A stretch of 64,000 bases of DNA from Devosia yakushimensis. Its GTDB lineage: Bacteria; Pseudomonadota; Alphaproteobacteria; Rhizobiales; Devosiaceae. Where the stretch lies: contig NZ_BSNG01000001.1 of NCBI RefSeq assembly GCF_030159855.1, positions 1,116,001-1,180,000 on the forward strand. The letters are read 5' to 3'. A model generated the notes under the pieces. The model had not been told where the DNA came from. It did not search any database and saw only the letters and a list, made by a program, of their open reading frames with translations. The position numbers were made by a program, and so were the translations under genes. Each line of letters starts with the position of its first letter. Position 1 is the stretch's first letter. Below are positions 24,567 through 33,132 of this stretch, one piece after another.

Positions 24567-24797
24567 CGGGGTCCCAAAAAATAATACGTCATGCGTCCGG
24601 CGTCTTGCTGTGAACTGAAATATGGGCGGGGCGGCGACCCATTCCTTTAACGGCTATGTTAGTGTTTCTGTTGCAGAAAATAGTATTGTAGTGTGTCGGC
24701 ATGGTAAATAGGCGCTCGAAAAGTGTATTTCCGGCCTTTTTATGGTCAAGAATTATCACTTTTGTACTCTCGGAATGCTGAGAAAGAGAGTAGCCCG

Positions 24798-24983
24798 ATG
24801 CATAACCTCGATGTGCATACTGAGGGTCTGGCCCAGGCGGTACGACAAACGTCACGACATAGAGCCGATATACGGCGGGATCAGCCACCTTATCGCAGCC
24901 GTGGTCTTATCATTCTCCTGCTGGCGGTTGCGAGTTGGGGTCTGGTGTTCGGACTGTATTATCTCGTGCGGTTTTATTTGTAG
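24798..24983 (+). CDS. Small single-pass membrane protein
   Basis: A 61-residue protein with a hydrophilic, basic N-terminal half (HTEGLAQAVRQTSRHRADIR) and a C-terminal membrane helix (LIILLLAVASWGLVFGLYYL). An open frame extends further upstream, but AGAGAG lies seven bases before ATG 24798, and the upstream part is AT-rich intergenic-looking sequence. It ends 157 bp before ugd on the same strand. A similar architecture (basic N-terminus, one C-terminal helix) is seen in the 51-residue protein at 31642. Small membrane proteins of this kind often modulate larger complexes; nothing more specific can be claimed. Confidence 0.62.
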   Translation: MHNLDVHTEGLAQAVRQTSRHRADIRRDQPPYRSRGLIILLLAVASWGLVFGLYYLVRFYL

Positions 24984-25140
24984 AATTTGACGGTCCTGTC
25001 ACAGTCTCTGTTTTATCTTTGCCAGTGCCTCCGTGCTCTTAAGTATTACAGAAATGTTCACTGTACAGGGGGGTGTTTTGGGCTAATGTCGACTTCGTCC
25101 GGCGGTGGGACATAAATGTTCGCGGCGAAGGAGAATAATG

Positions 25141-26487
25141 ATGCGTGTGACAATGATCGGGTCCGGTTATGTGGGGCTCGTCAGCGGCGCTTGTTTTGCG
25201 GACTTCGGGCATGACGTGGTTTGTGTCGATCTCAACACCGCCAAGATAGAAGCGCTGCAGCGCGGTGAAATTCCCATTTTCGAACCGGGCCTGGATGCAT
25301 TGGTCGCCACCAATGCTAGCGCCGGCCGGCTGACCTTCACCAATGACCTGCCATCTGCCGTGGCGCAGGCCGATATCGTTTTTGTTGCGGTGGGCACGCC
25401 TTCCCGCCGGGGCGATGGCCATGCCGATCTGAGCTATGTCTATGCGGCTGCGCGGGATATCGCGCGGGCCGTGCGGGGCTTTACGGTGATCGTGACCAAA
25501 TCGACCGTGCCGGTGGGAACCGGCGACGAAGTCGAGCGCATTATTCGCGAGACCAATCCGGAGGCCGACGTTGTCGTGGTCTCCAACCCAGAATTTCTGC
25601 GCGAGGGCGCGGCGATCGAGGACTTCAAGCGGCCCGACCGCATTGTCGTCGGGATCGAGGACGAACGCGCCCGCCCCGTCATGGAAGAGGTCTATCGCCC
25701 ACTCTATCTGAACCAGGGCCCGCTGATCTTTACCGGCCGCCGTACGGCCGAGCTGACCAAATATGCCGGCAATGCGTTTCTGGCGATGAAGATCACCTTC
25801 ATCAACGAGATCGCCGATCTCTGCGAGCAGACCGGCGCCAATGTGCAGGATGTGGCCCGCGGGATCGGAGCGGATAACCGCATCGGCAGCAAGTTCCTGC
25901 ATCCGGGGCCCGGCTATGGCGGCTCCTGCTTTCCCAAGGATACGCTGGCGCTGGCCAAGACGGGCCAGGATTACGGCACGCCGCTGCGGCTGGTTGAAAC
26001 CACGATTGCCATCAACGACCAGCGCAAGCGCGCCATGGGCCGCAAGGTCATCGCCGCGCTGCAGGGCAAGGCGCGAGGCAAGACCGTGGGCGTATTGGGG
26101 CTGACCTTCAAGCCCAATACCGACGATATGCGCGACGCCCCATCCATCGCCATTATCCAGACGCTGATCGATGCGGGTGCGCGTGTCCGCGCCTATGACC
26201 CGGAGGGCATGGAGGCCGCCAGGGCCGTGCTCGACAATGTTGAATATTGTGAAAGCGCCTATGACGCCGCCAAGGGCGCGGATTGCCTGGTGCTGGTGAC
26301 GGAGTGGAACGCTTTCCGCTCGCTCGATCTGGTGCGCATCAAGGACCTGATGATCAGCCCGGTGCTGGTCGACCTGCGCAATGTCTATCGGCCCAATGAA
26401 GCCGAGGCGGCAGGCTTTGCCTATACCAGCGTCGGACGCCGCAGCGGTGGCGAACAGGAGGACACCATTTCGAGTGCGGCGGAGTGA
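25141..26487 (+). CDS. ugd: UDP-glucose 6-dehydrogenase
   Basis: Oxidises UDP-glucose twice with NAD to UDP-glucuronate, giving the acidic sugar for capsule and exopolysaccharide. The NAD-binding GSGYVGLVSG is at 7-16, and the catalytic cysteine is Cys263 in GPGYGGSCFPKD. The 448 residues fit the family (about 435-450), and the C-terminal UDP-binding domain shows TFKPNTDDMRDAPSI. Two ATGs follow AAGGAG at 25138 and 25141; the second has the better spacing and starts MRVTMIGSGY, so it is chosen. Several genes of this locus would use the product. The last dozen residues (RSGGEQEDTISSAAE) are hydrophilic and variable. Confidence 0.95.
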   Translation: MRVTMIGSGYVGLVSGACFADFGHDVVCVDLNTAKIEALQRGEIPIFEPGLDALVATNASAGRLTFTNDLPSAVAQADIVFVAVGTPSRRGDGHADLSYVYAAARDIARAVRGFTVIVTKSTVPVGTGDEVERIIRETNPEADVVVVSNPEFLREGAAIEDFKRPDRIVVGIEDERARPVMEEVYRPLYLNQGPLIFTGRRTAELTKYAGNAFLAMKITFINEIADLCEQTGANVQDVARGIGADNRIGSKFLHPGPGYGGSCFPKDTLALAKTGQDYGTPLRLVETTIAINDQRKRAMGRKVIAALQGKARGKTVGVLGLTFKPNTDDMRDAPSIAIIQTLIDAGARVRAYDPEGMEAARAVLDNVEYCESAYDAAKGADCLVLVTEWNAFRSLDLVRIKDLMISPVLVDLRNVYRPNEAEAAGFAYTSVGRRSGGEQEDTISSAAE

Positions 26488-26530
26488 TGGTGGCTCTGTG
26501 AGGAGTACTCCATAGCTTCCACCCCACAAT

Positions 26531-26613
26531 CGCTTCCCTCGGGCTTGACCCGAGGGCCGCTTTCAGCCCGGCGCAAGCGGCGAGTGATCCTCGGGTCAAG
26601 CCCGAGGAAAGCG
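26531..26613. repeat. REP-doublet (REPIN-like) inverted repeat, second copy
   Basis: Outer arms at 26531-26554 and 26590-26613 are reverse complements with one mismatch. Each arm folds alone (CCTCGGG/CCCGAGG around CTTGA or TCAAG), and an inner pair GCCGCTT/AAGCGGC stacks between them. The core is identical to that at 7611-7711. It lies just downstream of ugd. Confidence 0.82.
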
Positions 26614-26676
26614 ACGGTGTTTGGGGGTAGATGGTGTTTGGGGGAGATGGTGCCCAACAGCCATCCCATCCACGAT

Positions 26677-26705
26677 GTCATCCCGGCGCAGGCCGGGATC
26701 CATGC
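26677..26705. repeat. Short palindromic intergenic repeat (GTCATCCCGGC type)
   Basis: ATCCCGGC at 26680-26687 and GCCGGGAT at 26692-26699 form a hairpin with a four-base loop, followed by CCATGC. This motif is a very common dispersed intergenic element in alphaproteobacteria. Here it sits between two REP doublets in a gene-free stretch. Confidence 0.75.
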
Positions 26706-26833
26706 TGAAGGCTATCCACGGCATCCAGCCCGAGGTTAGAGCGCGGAATGAATTCCGTTCTGCGCCGGACATTGCGGCCGATTGCGCGATCTGTTGCTCT
26801 CAAGGTTGGCTCCCAACCTACCCTCCCCACTGT

Positions 26834-26917
26834 GCCTCCCTCGGGGCCTGACCCGAGGGCCGCTACCAGCATGGCACGAGCGGCGAATGGTCCTCGGGTC
26901 AAGCCCGAGGAAAGGCG
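26834..26917. repeat. REP-doublet (REPIN-like) inverted repeat, third copy
   Basis: Arms at 26834-26857 and 26893-26917 pair with a few mismatches, and an inner GCCGCT/AGCGGC pair is conserved with the copy 300 bp upstream. Flanking sequence (GGAAAGGCGACGGTG) is also shared between the two copies. Together with the other repeats it fills the whole gap 26488-26958 between ugd and the convergent GMC oxidoreductase gene; there is no gene in it. Confidence 0.8.
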
Positions 26918-26958
26918 ACGGTGGGTGTGGCGGGACAATGCCTCACCAGCCACTCTTC

Positions 26959-28515
26959 TCACATCTGATCAGCCAACCGATAAGCCAGGCACAGCAGCGT
27001 CAACATCGGATTGGCGCTGCCCGAGCTGGGGAAGACCGAAGGCGACAATATCCTGACATTGGGGAAGGCGTGGCTGCGCAATTGGTTGTCGACCACGCTG
27101 TCGCCGGCAGTCGTGCCCATGCGCGTGCTGCCTGAGGGGTGATAGACATCGCGGAAGTCGCTTTCCCGCAGGGGAGTGTCGGCAGCGGTGAGCCAATCGA
27201 TCTGGCAGGCGCTTTGCAGGGCATGGCCTTCCCACATCCGCCGATAGATGGCGAGCGCCTGGTCGGCGGTCTTGAGATCGCTGTCGAGAATGCGCCAATC
27301 CAGCTTGATGCGCGGAACGCCAAGCGGGTCGACGCTATCGGAAAGCTCGATGCGGTTGGCGGCGCTGGGCAATTGCTCGGTGCGGATTTCAGCATGGATT
27401 TCCACCGATGGCGGCAGCAGCCAATCGTGATGCAGCAGGCGCCAGGCGGCCGCATGAGCCAGTTTGCGGCCGGAGGTCAGGGTCGCGCCGATATTGGCGT
27501 CCGGCTTGTCGAGCCGGCGGCGCAAGCGGTCACGGACGACATTGACCTCCTGGTCCATCATGTCGAGCCGCAGGCAGAGATAGGCCGAGCCGAGAGTGCC
27601 ATTGCGCTGGGCGGCGGGCAGCAGCTCGAAATGGGTGGCGTGGCGCTGGCCGCGGGTGCGCGCGTGCCCGACCAGGTAGGCGATCATATTGGGGGCGAAA
27701 TGGAATACCCGGCCGACATTGACCGCCAGGTGGTCGACAAAATGCTCGCCAATGGGCCCGGTGGATTTCGCGTCGGCATTGGCCTTGCGCGCCAGCAGCA
27801 GCATGAGCCTGGTGCTCTCGAGCGTGCCGGCGGCGAAAACGAACTCATCGGCCTGGATGGAGACCTGCCGGCCGTGAAATCCGGTTGCTCTTATGGCGGC
27901 GATGCGGTTGCCTTCCGGCGACAGGTCGAAATCGACTGCCGTGGCATTGGAGAGCACAGTAATATTGCCGTTGTGGGCTATTTCGGGCGCCAGCTGCAGA
28001 TAGACATTGCGATTGCGGAAGCGGACGATTTTGGGCAGGCGGCATTCCACGCCATCGACGCTGCCGATGGAGACCAGGCTTTCCGGCCGTCCCTCGGGCA
28101 ATTGCGCGAAGTTCCGGTCCGGCATGTCGAACAGGATTTCGACGTCCCGTGCGTGGCGGTAGATATCGTCATAGGAGATCGGCCAGGCGGGCAGGCCGAC
28201 ATAGTCGCGCGCAGAAAGATCGTGCCTGGTCAGGGGGATGAGCCGGCCGCCCCACAGGTCGGACGTGCCGCCCAGGCCGCGGTGCCGGCCCTTGAGGGCG
28301 CCATCATACTCGGCCAGGGGGGCATCGATGGTATTGAGTGCGGTTGCTTCCGCCGTTGGCGCGGAATGTCCGCTTTCCAGCACGATGACCCGTTTTCCCC
28401 GCTGCGCCAGCCGCATGGCCGCAGCTATGCCTGCCGGACCTGCTCCGACAACGCAAATGTCCCAGCGCAGCTCAAAATCTGCTGGACTAGCCATACTAAG
28501 ATCGACATGCGGCAC
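26959..28515 (-). CDS. GMC-family FAD-dependent oxidoreductase
   Basis: A 518-residue flavoprotein. The FAD-binding GAGPAGIAAAMRLAQRGKRV follows a 22-residue leader, GLGGTSDLWGGRLIPL matches the GMC GG-doublet region, and the C-terminal domain contains HPSGSTRMG and the SANPMLTLLCLAYRLADQM end. GMC enzymes oxidise sugars, alcohols or choline; the branch with this short form is found in polysaccharide loci and often acts on sugars, but the substrate is unknown. The start is a GTG with GGAGGG five bases upstream. It is convergent with ugd across the repeat region. No partner cytochrome or small subunit is adjacent. Confidence 0.85.
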   Translation of the reverse strand: MPHVDLSMASPADFELRWDICVVGAGPAGIAAAMRLAQRGKRVIVLESGHSAPTAEATALNTIDAPLAEYDGALKGRHRGLGGTSDLWGGRLIPLTRHDLSARDYVGLPAWPISYDDIYRHARDVEILFDMPDRNFAQLPEGRPESLVSIGSVDGVECRLPKIVRFRNRNVYLQLAPEIAHNGNITVLSNATAVDFDLSPEGNRIAAIRATGFHGRQVSIQADEFVFAAGTLESTRLMLLLARKANADAKSTGPIGEHFVDHLAVNVGRVFHFAPNMIAYLVGHARTRGQRHATHFELLPAAQRNGTLGSAYLCLRLDMMDQEVNVVRDRLRRRLDKPDANIGATLTSGRKLAHAAAWRLLHHDWLLPPSVEIHAEIRTEQLPSAANRIELSDSVDPLGVPRIKLDWRILDSDLKTADQALAIYRRMWEGHALQSACQIDWLTAADTPLRESDFRDVYHPSGSTRMGTTAGDSVVDNQLRSHAFPNVRILSPSVFPSSGSANPMLTLLCLAYRLADQM

Positions 28516-28779
28516 ACTTGCCCTCCAAATGCAGCAATGATGTCAATTTAGGTATTATTGCCCGAAGGTGTGCCTTGTAGTTCTGGGGAAGGTATTGCTT
28601 CCGGGTAACATTCTCGATGATGGCACCTCATTTTGAGTTTTTCCATCGAGAATTTCTTATAAAACATGAGTCTAGTAATATTTTTTGGATGCGGCAGTAA
28701 TTTGACAAAAAATACAATAAAGTACGACACTAAAATAGCGTCGTTGCCGTTCGCGATAACTCTTTCGCCGGAGCTTTAG

Positions 28780-29757
28780 TCAGTAGGCTGTGGTCAGAAC
28801 TTCAATGTCCTGCGGCGGGCCGGGCTTGACTTCGAATTCGCGGTTGAACACCTGGTCGCCCTGCTTGGCGAGGACGAGATAGGTGCCTTCGGCGAGCACC
28901 GTTGTGGGGAAGGCACCCAGCTCGGTGAATATGGTGGCGCCGTCGGCGGTTTTTACCGTCCAGTCGACGTCTGCAATGGCTTCGCCACCCGCTTCCGAGA
29001 CCAGTTTGAAGGAAATCTGGCTGGCCAGATGGTAGAGCGTGGCATCGGTCAATTGGCCGGGCTCCACCTGCAGATCGGCACGCACTACCGCGTTGATGGC
29101 ACCGAAATGGGAAACCACGTGATAGGTGCCCGAATTGATGGTGACGATCTCGTTGGCCTGCACGCCCTGGGCGATCGGGGTGCGCGTGGCCTCGTCGCCC
29201 GAGGTGAAGATCTCGAAGCTGAGCAGATTGGGCGGAATGGGAATGTCGCCGGTGACGGCGGCGTTGAGGCGCAGAGCGCCGGCCTCGAGGATATAGGTCT
29301 TCTGATTATCGCCGGGGGTGACCGATAGCGTGTCGCTGATTTGGGCGCGGCCATAGGCGATATGCACCAGATATTCGCCCGGCGGCAGGGAGAGCTTGGC
29401 GGTGCCCTCGTCGGATTTGGCCGCCATGGCGATTTCGCCGCTGGCATCGGGGGTGGCATCAAAGATGCGCCAGATAAGCCCCTCGGTGATCGGGGGACTA
29501 TCGGGCGTGATGATTGCCGTCAGCGTTACCGGTTGTGGCGCCGAGGTGATGGCGTCGATGGCTTCGGTTGCCGGGCTGTCGGGCGAAATGGCGGGTGGCG
29601 CGATAGTAGGCCGCGCATCCGGATCGGGCCGCGGGCGCGGCATGGGCGGCATTTCCTCGGCTTGCTGGGCCATGGCCGGCATGATGGCGAGCGGCGCCAG
29701 CGGTTGCCCCAGCGCCAAAACACCCAATAGGATCGCCAAGAACGGTCCAAAACGCAT
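28780..29757 (-). CDS. Exported proline-rich protein of unknown function
   Basis: A 325-residue protein with a signal peptide (FGPFLAILLGVLALGQPLAP, cleavage after AMAQQ near 30), a proline-rich linker (MPPMPRPRPDPDARPTIAPP) and then about four repeats of a small beta-sandwich pattern, each ending in phrases such as LPPGEYLVHIAYG, NSGTYHVVSHFGA and LAEGTYLVLAKQG. These resemble carboxypeptidase-regulatory-like or PEGA-type domains that bind cell-wall or surface components. The ATG has GGGG seven bases upstream. The gene lies 264 bp from the GMC gene on the same strand. Function unknown; envelope location is likely. Confidence 0.75.
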   Translation of the reverse strand: MRFGPFLAILLGVLALGQPLAPLAIMPAMAQQAEEMPPMPRPRPDPDARPTIAPPAISPDSPATEAIDAITSAPQPVTLTAIITPDSPPITEGLIWRIFDATPDASGEIAMAAKSDEGTAKLSLPPGEYLVHIAYGRAQISDTLSVTPGDNQKTYILEAGALRLNAAVTGDIPIPPNLLSFEIFTSGDEATRTPIAQGVQANEIVTINSGTYHVVSHFGAINAVVRADLQVEPGQLTDATLYHLASQISFKLVSEAGGEAIADVDWTVKTADGATIFTELGAFPTTVLAEGTYLVLAKQGDQVFNREFEVKPGPPQDIEVLTTAY

Positions 29758-29975
29758 ATCGATACCCCGGCCTTGCCGCCCTGGCGGCGATCAGCACGCT
29801 ATTGCGCTGCCGCCGACTCGCAATCGGGCCGTGATAGGCAGCGATTGGGGAGAAGCTGTGTCACAGCCGACCGTGATTGAAAACCGGTGAGACTGTGTCG
29901 CATGCGATTTTGTGTGAATGGACTGGCCGTGGCGGCCAGCGACTTGTATTGCTCCGGCACTATCGGGAGATGACC

Positions 29976-30557
29976 ATGCCTGCCAATGCTGCCCTCGTCG
30001 ATTACCTGCTGACGCGCCGTTCGGTCGGTCCGGCCTTTCTGGTCGAGCCGGGTCCGAGCGCGGAAGAACTCAAGACCTTGCTGACCATCGGGACCCGTGT
30101 GCCCGACCATGGCAAGCTCGCGCCCTGGCGGCTGGTGCTCTTCACCGGTGACGAACGGGGCCGGGCAGGGGCTGTGCTGGCCGATATCGCCAAGACGAAG
30201 AACCCGGCCGCCACGGACACCGAACTGGATATCGAGCGCCAGCGTTTCCTGCCGGCACCGCTGACCATCGGGGTGATTTCGACGGCGGCGGAACATCCCA
30301 AGATTCCGGAATTCGAACAGTTGATCTCGGCGGGCAATGTGGCCTTCAACCTGGTGCATGCCGCCAATGCGCTGGGCTATGCCGCGCAATGGGTGACCCG
30401 CTGGTACGCCTATGATGCGGAGGCAGCCCAGGCGCTTGGCGCCAGGCCGGGCGAGCGGTTTGTCGGCTTCGTGCATATCGGCACCCCCACGACCAAAATC
30501 GAAGACCGGCCGCGCCCGCCGCTCGATGAGGTGGTGAGCTACTGGCAGGCGCGTTGA
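29976..30557 (+). CDS. Nitroreductase family protein (YdjA-like)
   Basis: A 193-residue FMN-dependent enzyme. LLTRRSVGPAFLVEPGPSAE with the RRS motif, GTRVPDHGKLAPWRLVLFTG and the C-terminal GERFVGFVHIGTP are the hallmark pieces of the short YdjA branch. These reduce nitro compounds or quinones with NAD(P)H; the physiological substrate is generally unknown. Two ATGs are possible: GGGAG lies six bases before 29976 and directly against 29970, so the second is chosen. It diverges from the exported protein at 28780. This starts a stretch of genes not obviously tied to polysaccharides. Confidence 0.88.
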   Translation: MPANAALVDYLLTRRSVGPAFLVEPGPSAEELKTLLTIGTRVPDHGKLAPWRLVLFTGDERGRAGAVLADIAKTKNPAATDTELDIERQRFLPAPLTIGVISTAAEHPKIPEFEQLISAGNVAFNLVHAANALGYAAQWVTRWYAYDAEAAQALGARPGERFVGFVHIGTPTTKIEDRPRPPLDEVVSYWQAR

Positions 30558-30623
30558 GGTTAACAGTCTGTTAACGCTGATTGGCGCTTTGTTAACCAGA
30601 GCGATTCCCCGGGTGAGTTTGCG

Positions 30624-31433
30624 ATGGGCGTGCAACCCATAACTGTGCCGCAGAGCCTGGCCTATGTCCTGACCGCCGCCGGCGACAGGAATGGGGTGGA
30701 TTTCGATTATCTGCTGCAAACCGCCATGCGCGAAAGCAGCCTCAATCCGCAGGCCAAGGCGCAGACGTCATCGGCTGTGGGACTGTTCCAATTTCTTGAA
30801 TCCACCTGGCTGCAGGTGCTCAAGCAGGAGGGGCCCCGGCTGGGTTATGGCCAATATGCCCAGGCCGTGGAGGTGACGGCCGACGGTGACTATGTCGTGC
30901 GAGACCCGGCGCAGAAGGCCCAAATCCTCAAGCTACGCGAAGACCCGCAAATGGCCGCCGACCTGGCCGCAGCCTTCACCAAGAGCAATGGTGATTATCT
31001 GAGCGCGCGCTTTGGGCGGATGCCCAGTGCCGGGGAGCTTTACATTGCGCATTTCCTGGGCGCGCAGGGGGCCGAGCGCATGTTCAATGCCGGGCTGCAA
31101 AATCCCGAGCAGATCGCCGCGCAATTGTTTCCCAAGCAGGCCGCAGCCAATCGCGCGATCTTTTACGATGACGGCCGGGCCCGCACGATCCGCGAGGTCT
31201 ATCAGTCGCTGGTGGCTAAGCATGTCGGCACACAGCCGGCCGCCTCGTTTACGGCGCAGCAGATGAACGGGACCACCCCGACCGAGCCACCGGTCGTGGC
31301 GTCGCGGTTCTCGCCGGAGAACATGTCGTTCACCGGCCTGTTCAAGACGGTGGAGGAGGGGGCTGCCAGATCGCCCTTGCCGACCCTGCCGGAAGAGGGG
31401 GCAGCGTTTTTTACGCAGCTCTATGCGCGCTAG
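30624..31433 (+). CDS. Lytic transglycosylase domain protein
   Basis: A 269-residue protein with an SLT-type fold: AMRESSLNPQAKAQTSSAVG carries the catalytic glutamate (ES) and is followed by LFQFLESTWLQVLK; YIAHFLGAQGAERMF completes the fold. Such enzymes cut peptidoglycan to make room for assemblies. There is no signal peptide at the N-terminus, which is common for alphaproteobacterial members thought to be exported by other routes or to be acting in flagellar or phage settings. The C-terminal 70 residues are low in structure. GTGAG precedes the ATG. No flagellar gene is nearby. Confidence 0.85.
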   Translation: MGVQPITVPQSLAYVLTAAGDRNGVDFDYLLQTAMRESSLNPQAKAQTSSAVGLFQFLESTWLQVLKQEGPRLGYGQYAQAVEVTADGDYVVRDPAQKAQILKLREDPQMAADLAAAFTKSNGDYLSARFGRMPSAGELYIAHFLGAQGAERMFNAGLQNPEQIAAQLFPKQAAANRAIFYDDGRARTIREVYQSLVAKHVGTQPAASFTAQQMNGTTPTEPPVVASRFSPENMSFTGLFKTVEEGAARSPLPTLPEEGAAFFTQLYAR

Positions 31434-31641
31434 CTGCCTGTGGGGTCTCAGCAAATCCAGATGGCCGCGATACCCTGCGAATCGGCGGCACATAATAGCG
31501 GAACTCGCCTGTTTCCGGTGCATTTAGAATTTATCAGTCATAGGGGTGCAGACTGATTGAACTGCGATCCGGTTGGGATGAATCTGCTGTAGCTGAGCGA
31601 TTCTAGACCAGATCGGCGCTAGCGAAGCGATGGATTGAAAT

Positions 31642-31797
31642 ATGGCCAGATCGACTACGCGGGGGGAAGTCGAAACGGGGCGCGGAATACCGCGCGGCTG
31701 GGTGATCACCGGGATGGCTATTGCCGCCTGGCTGATTGTCGTGGTCGCGGGCTATGGCGCAATCAACCTGTTCGACCTGGCCTCCAACATTCTTTGA
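31642..31797 (+). CDS. Small single-pass membrane protein
   Basis: A 51-residue open frame with a basic N-terminal third (ARSTTRGEVETGRGIPRG) and one membrane helix (WVITGMAIAAWLIVVVAGYG), ending INLFDLASNIL. Codon use and GC at third positions match the surrounding genes, unlike the overlapping frames. The ribosome site is weak. It lies between the lytic transglycosylase and DUF2336 genes on the same strand. Layout resembles the 61-residue protein at 24798. Function unknown. Confidence 0.55.
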   Translation: MARSTTRGEVETGRGIPRGWVITGMAIAAWLIVVVAGYGAINLFDLASNIL

Positions 31798-31903
31798 CTG
31801 TCGTAACTGCCCTTGCGGCGTTCTAGCGCGTTAGTATTGTTATGGTGAACCGTTCCTTAAAACTTGCCGGATAGTCTTGCCCTGAGTTGCTCCGGGGTGT
31901 GGC

Positions 31904-33106
31904 ATGGTTGAGTATAACGAGTTCCTGTGGTTGGCGCAGTCGCCCGATAGCGAGGAGCGCGGGCAGGCCGCCTATATGGCGGCAAGCGCCTATCTCAGCC
32001 ATAGCGGGCCGGCCGATGAACATGCGGCGTTGTACGCCGTATTGTTCCGGTTTCTTGAGGACCCTTCGGTCAAGGTGCGCGCCGCCTTGGCCTATGGCCT
32101 GTTGCATTCGGCCGAGGCGCCGCGACCCATTATCATGGCTCTATTGCACGATAGCGGGGTGATCGCCCGGGCCGTGCTGCAATATTCGCCGGTATTGATT
32201 GACGCCGATATCATGCCGGTCGTTCGGCAGGGCGAGCCCGATCTGTTGATTGCCATCGGCCAGCGGCAGACGCTCAGCGTGCGGTTGGTGGATGCTCTTA
32301 TCGCCCGCGATCATCGCCAGATGACTCTCAAATTGCTGGCGCGTGCCGATATATCGATCGGCTCGGCCTCTATCGACCGGTTGGTGGCCACGCAGGGCAC
32401 AGATGCGCAGATGCGCGGCGCCTTGCTGCGGCGGCAGGACCTGCCGGCAGGCGCGCGGCTGCTGCTGGTGCAATTGGCCATGGAAGCGATGCGCGGCGCC
32501 CGTATCGTCAAGGGGGCGGTGGCGCCGGAGCGATTGAACCGGCTCTTGCGCGATAGCGTCGATACGGCGATTTCCGCCATTGGCGAGCGCGAGGCGATCA
32601 ATCCCAGCACCGGCTATGCCGCCGAGCTGATTGCCAGCGACAGGCTCAATATGCGCGTGCTGCTGCATGCCATGGTCACCGGCCATGTGATGTTCTTTGC
32701 CAATTGCGTGGCCGAGCTCAGCCAATCGCCGCGCGACAAGGTTTTCACCGTGCTGGAGGCCGGCAGCCGCTCGGCCATCAATGCCTTGCTGGTGCGTTGT
32801 GGCATGGGGCCGGCCATGCGCGACCTGCTGATCAAGCTGATCGGCCATGCCCGCGCCGCCGACCTGGCCGACGATGCGGCCGCGCGCCATCTGGTGGTGA
32901 CGACACTGACCGAAAGCCTGATTGCCGACCATGCCGGCAATATCCCGGAAGAGCTGGAAGAGGCGTTTGCCTATCTCAGCGAGCAGAATGTGGCCCTGGC
33001 CCGCAAGGCGGCCGAGGGCGTCATGTCGGCCTTTGCCCAGGAAGCCGGCCAGCGGCGCATGGTAGTGCCCGATTGGGACGAGACGCTGGCTTTGCCGGCG
33101 GCATAG
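31904..33106 (+). CDS. DUF2336 domain protein
   Basis: A 400-residue soluble, largely helical protein. The HEAT-like repeats of the family are clear in the first 200 residues (FLEDPSVKVRAALAYGLLHS, IIMALLHDSGVIARAVLQYS), and the C-terminal half continues as helices. DUF2336 proteins are widespread in alphaproteobacteria and unstudied for the most part; the repeat architecture suggests protein binding. It follows the small membrane protein by 106 bp and ends 26 bp before the convergent NAD kinase gene. GGGG before the ATG supports the start. Confidence 0.85.
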   Translation: MVEYNEFLWLAQSPDSEERGQAAYMAASAYLSHSGPADEHAALYAVLFRFLEDPSVKVRAALAYGLLHSAEAPRPIIMALLHDSGVIARAVLQYSPVLIDADIMPVVRQGEPDLLIAIGQRQTLSVRLVDALIARDHRQMTLKLLARADISIGSASIDRLVATQGTDAQMRGALLRRQDLPAGARLLLVQLAMEAMRGARIVKGAVAPERLNRLLRDSVDTAISAIGEREAINPSTGYAAELIASDRLNMRVLLHAMVTGHVMFFANCVAELSQSPRDKVFTVLEAGSRSAINALLVRCGMGPAMRDLLIKLIGHARAADLADDAAARHLVVTTLTESLIADHAGNIPEELEEAFAYLSEQNVALARKAAEGVMSAFAQEAGQRRMVVPDWDETLALPAA

Positions 33107-33132
33107 TCCGCGAGGTCTGCTGAAAAGAAAAC

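Noticed and set aside
25039..26529. Minus-strand open frame of 496 codons
   Set aside because: Mirror of ugd, whose motifs are complete.
26488..26958. CRISPR array
   Set aside because: Repeats are inverted, few and unevenly spaced, without uniform spacers or cas genes.
26545..27135. Short open frames in the repeat region
   Set aside because: They are translations of the palindromic repeats themselves, with repeated SSPR-like phrases; no ribosome sites.
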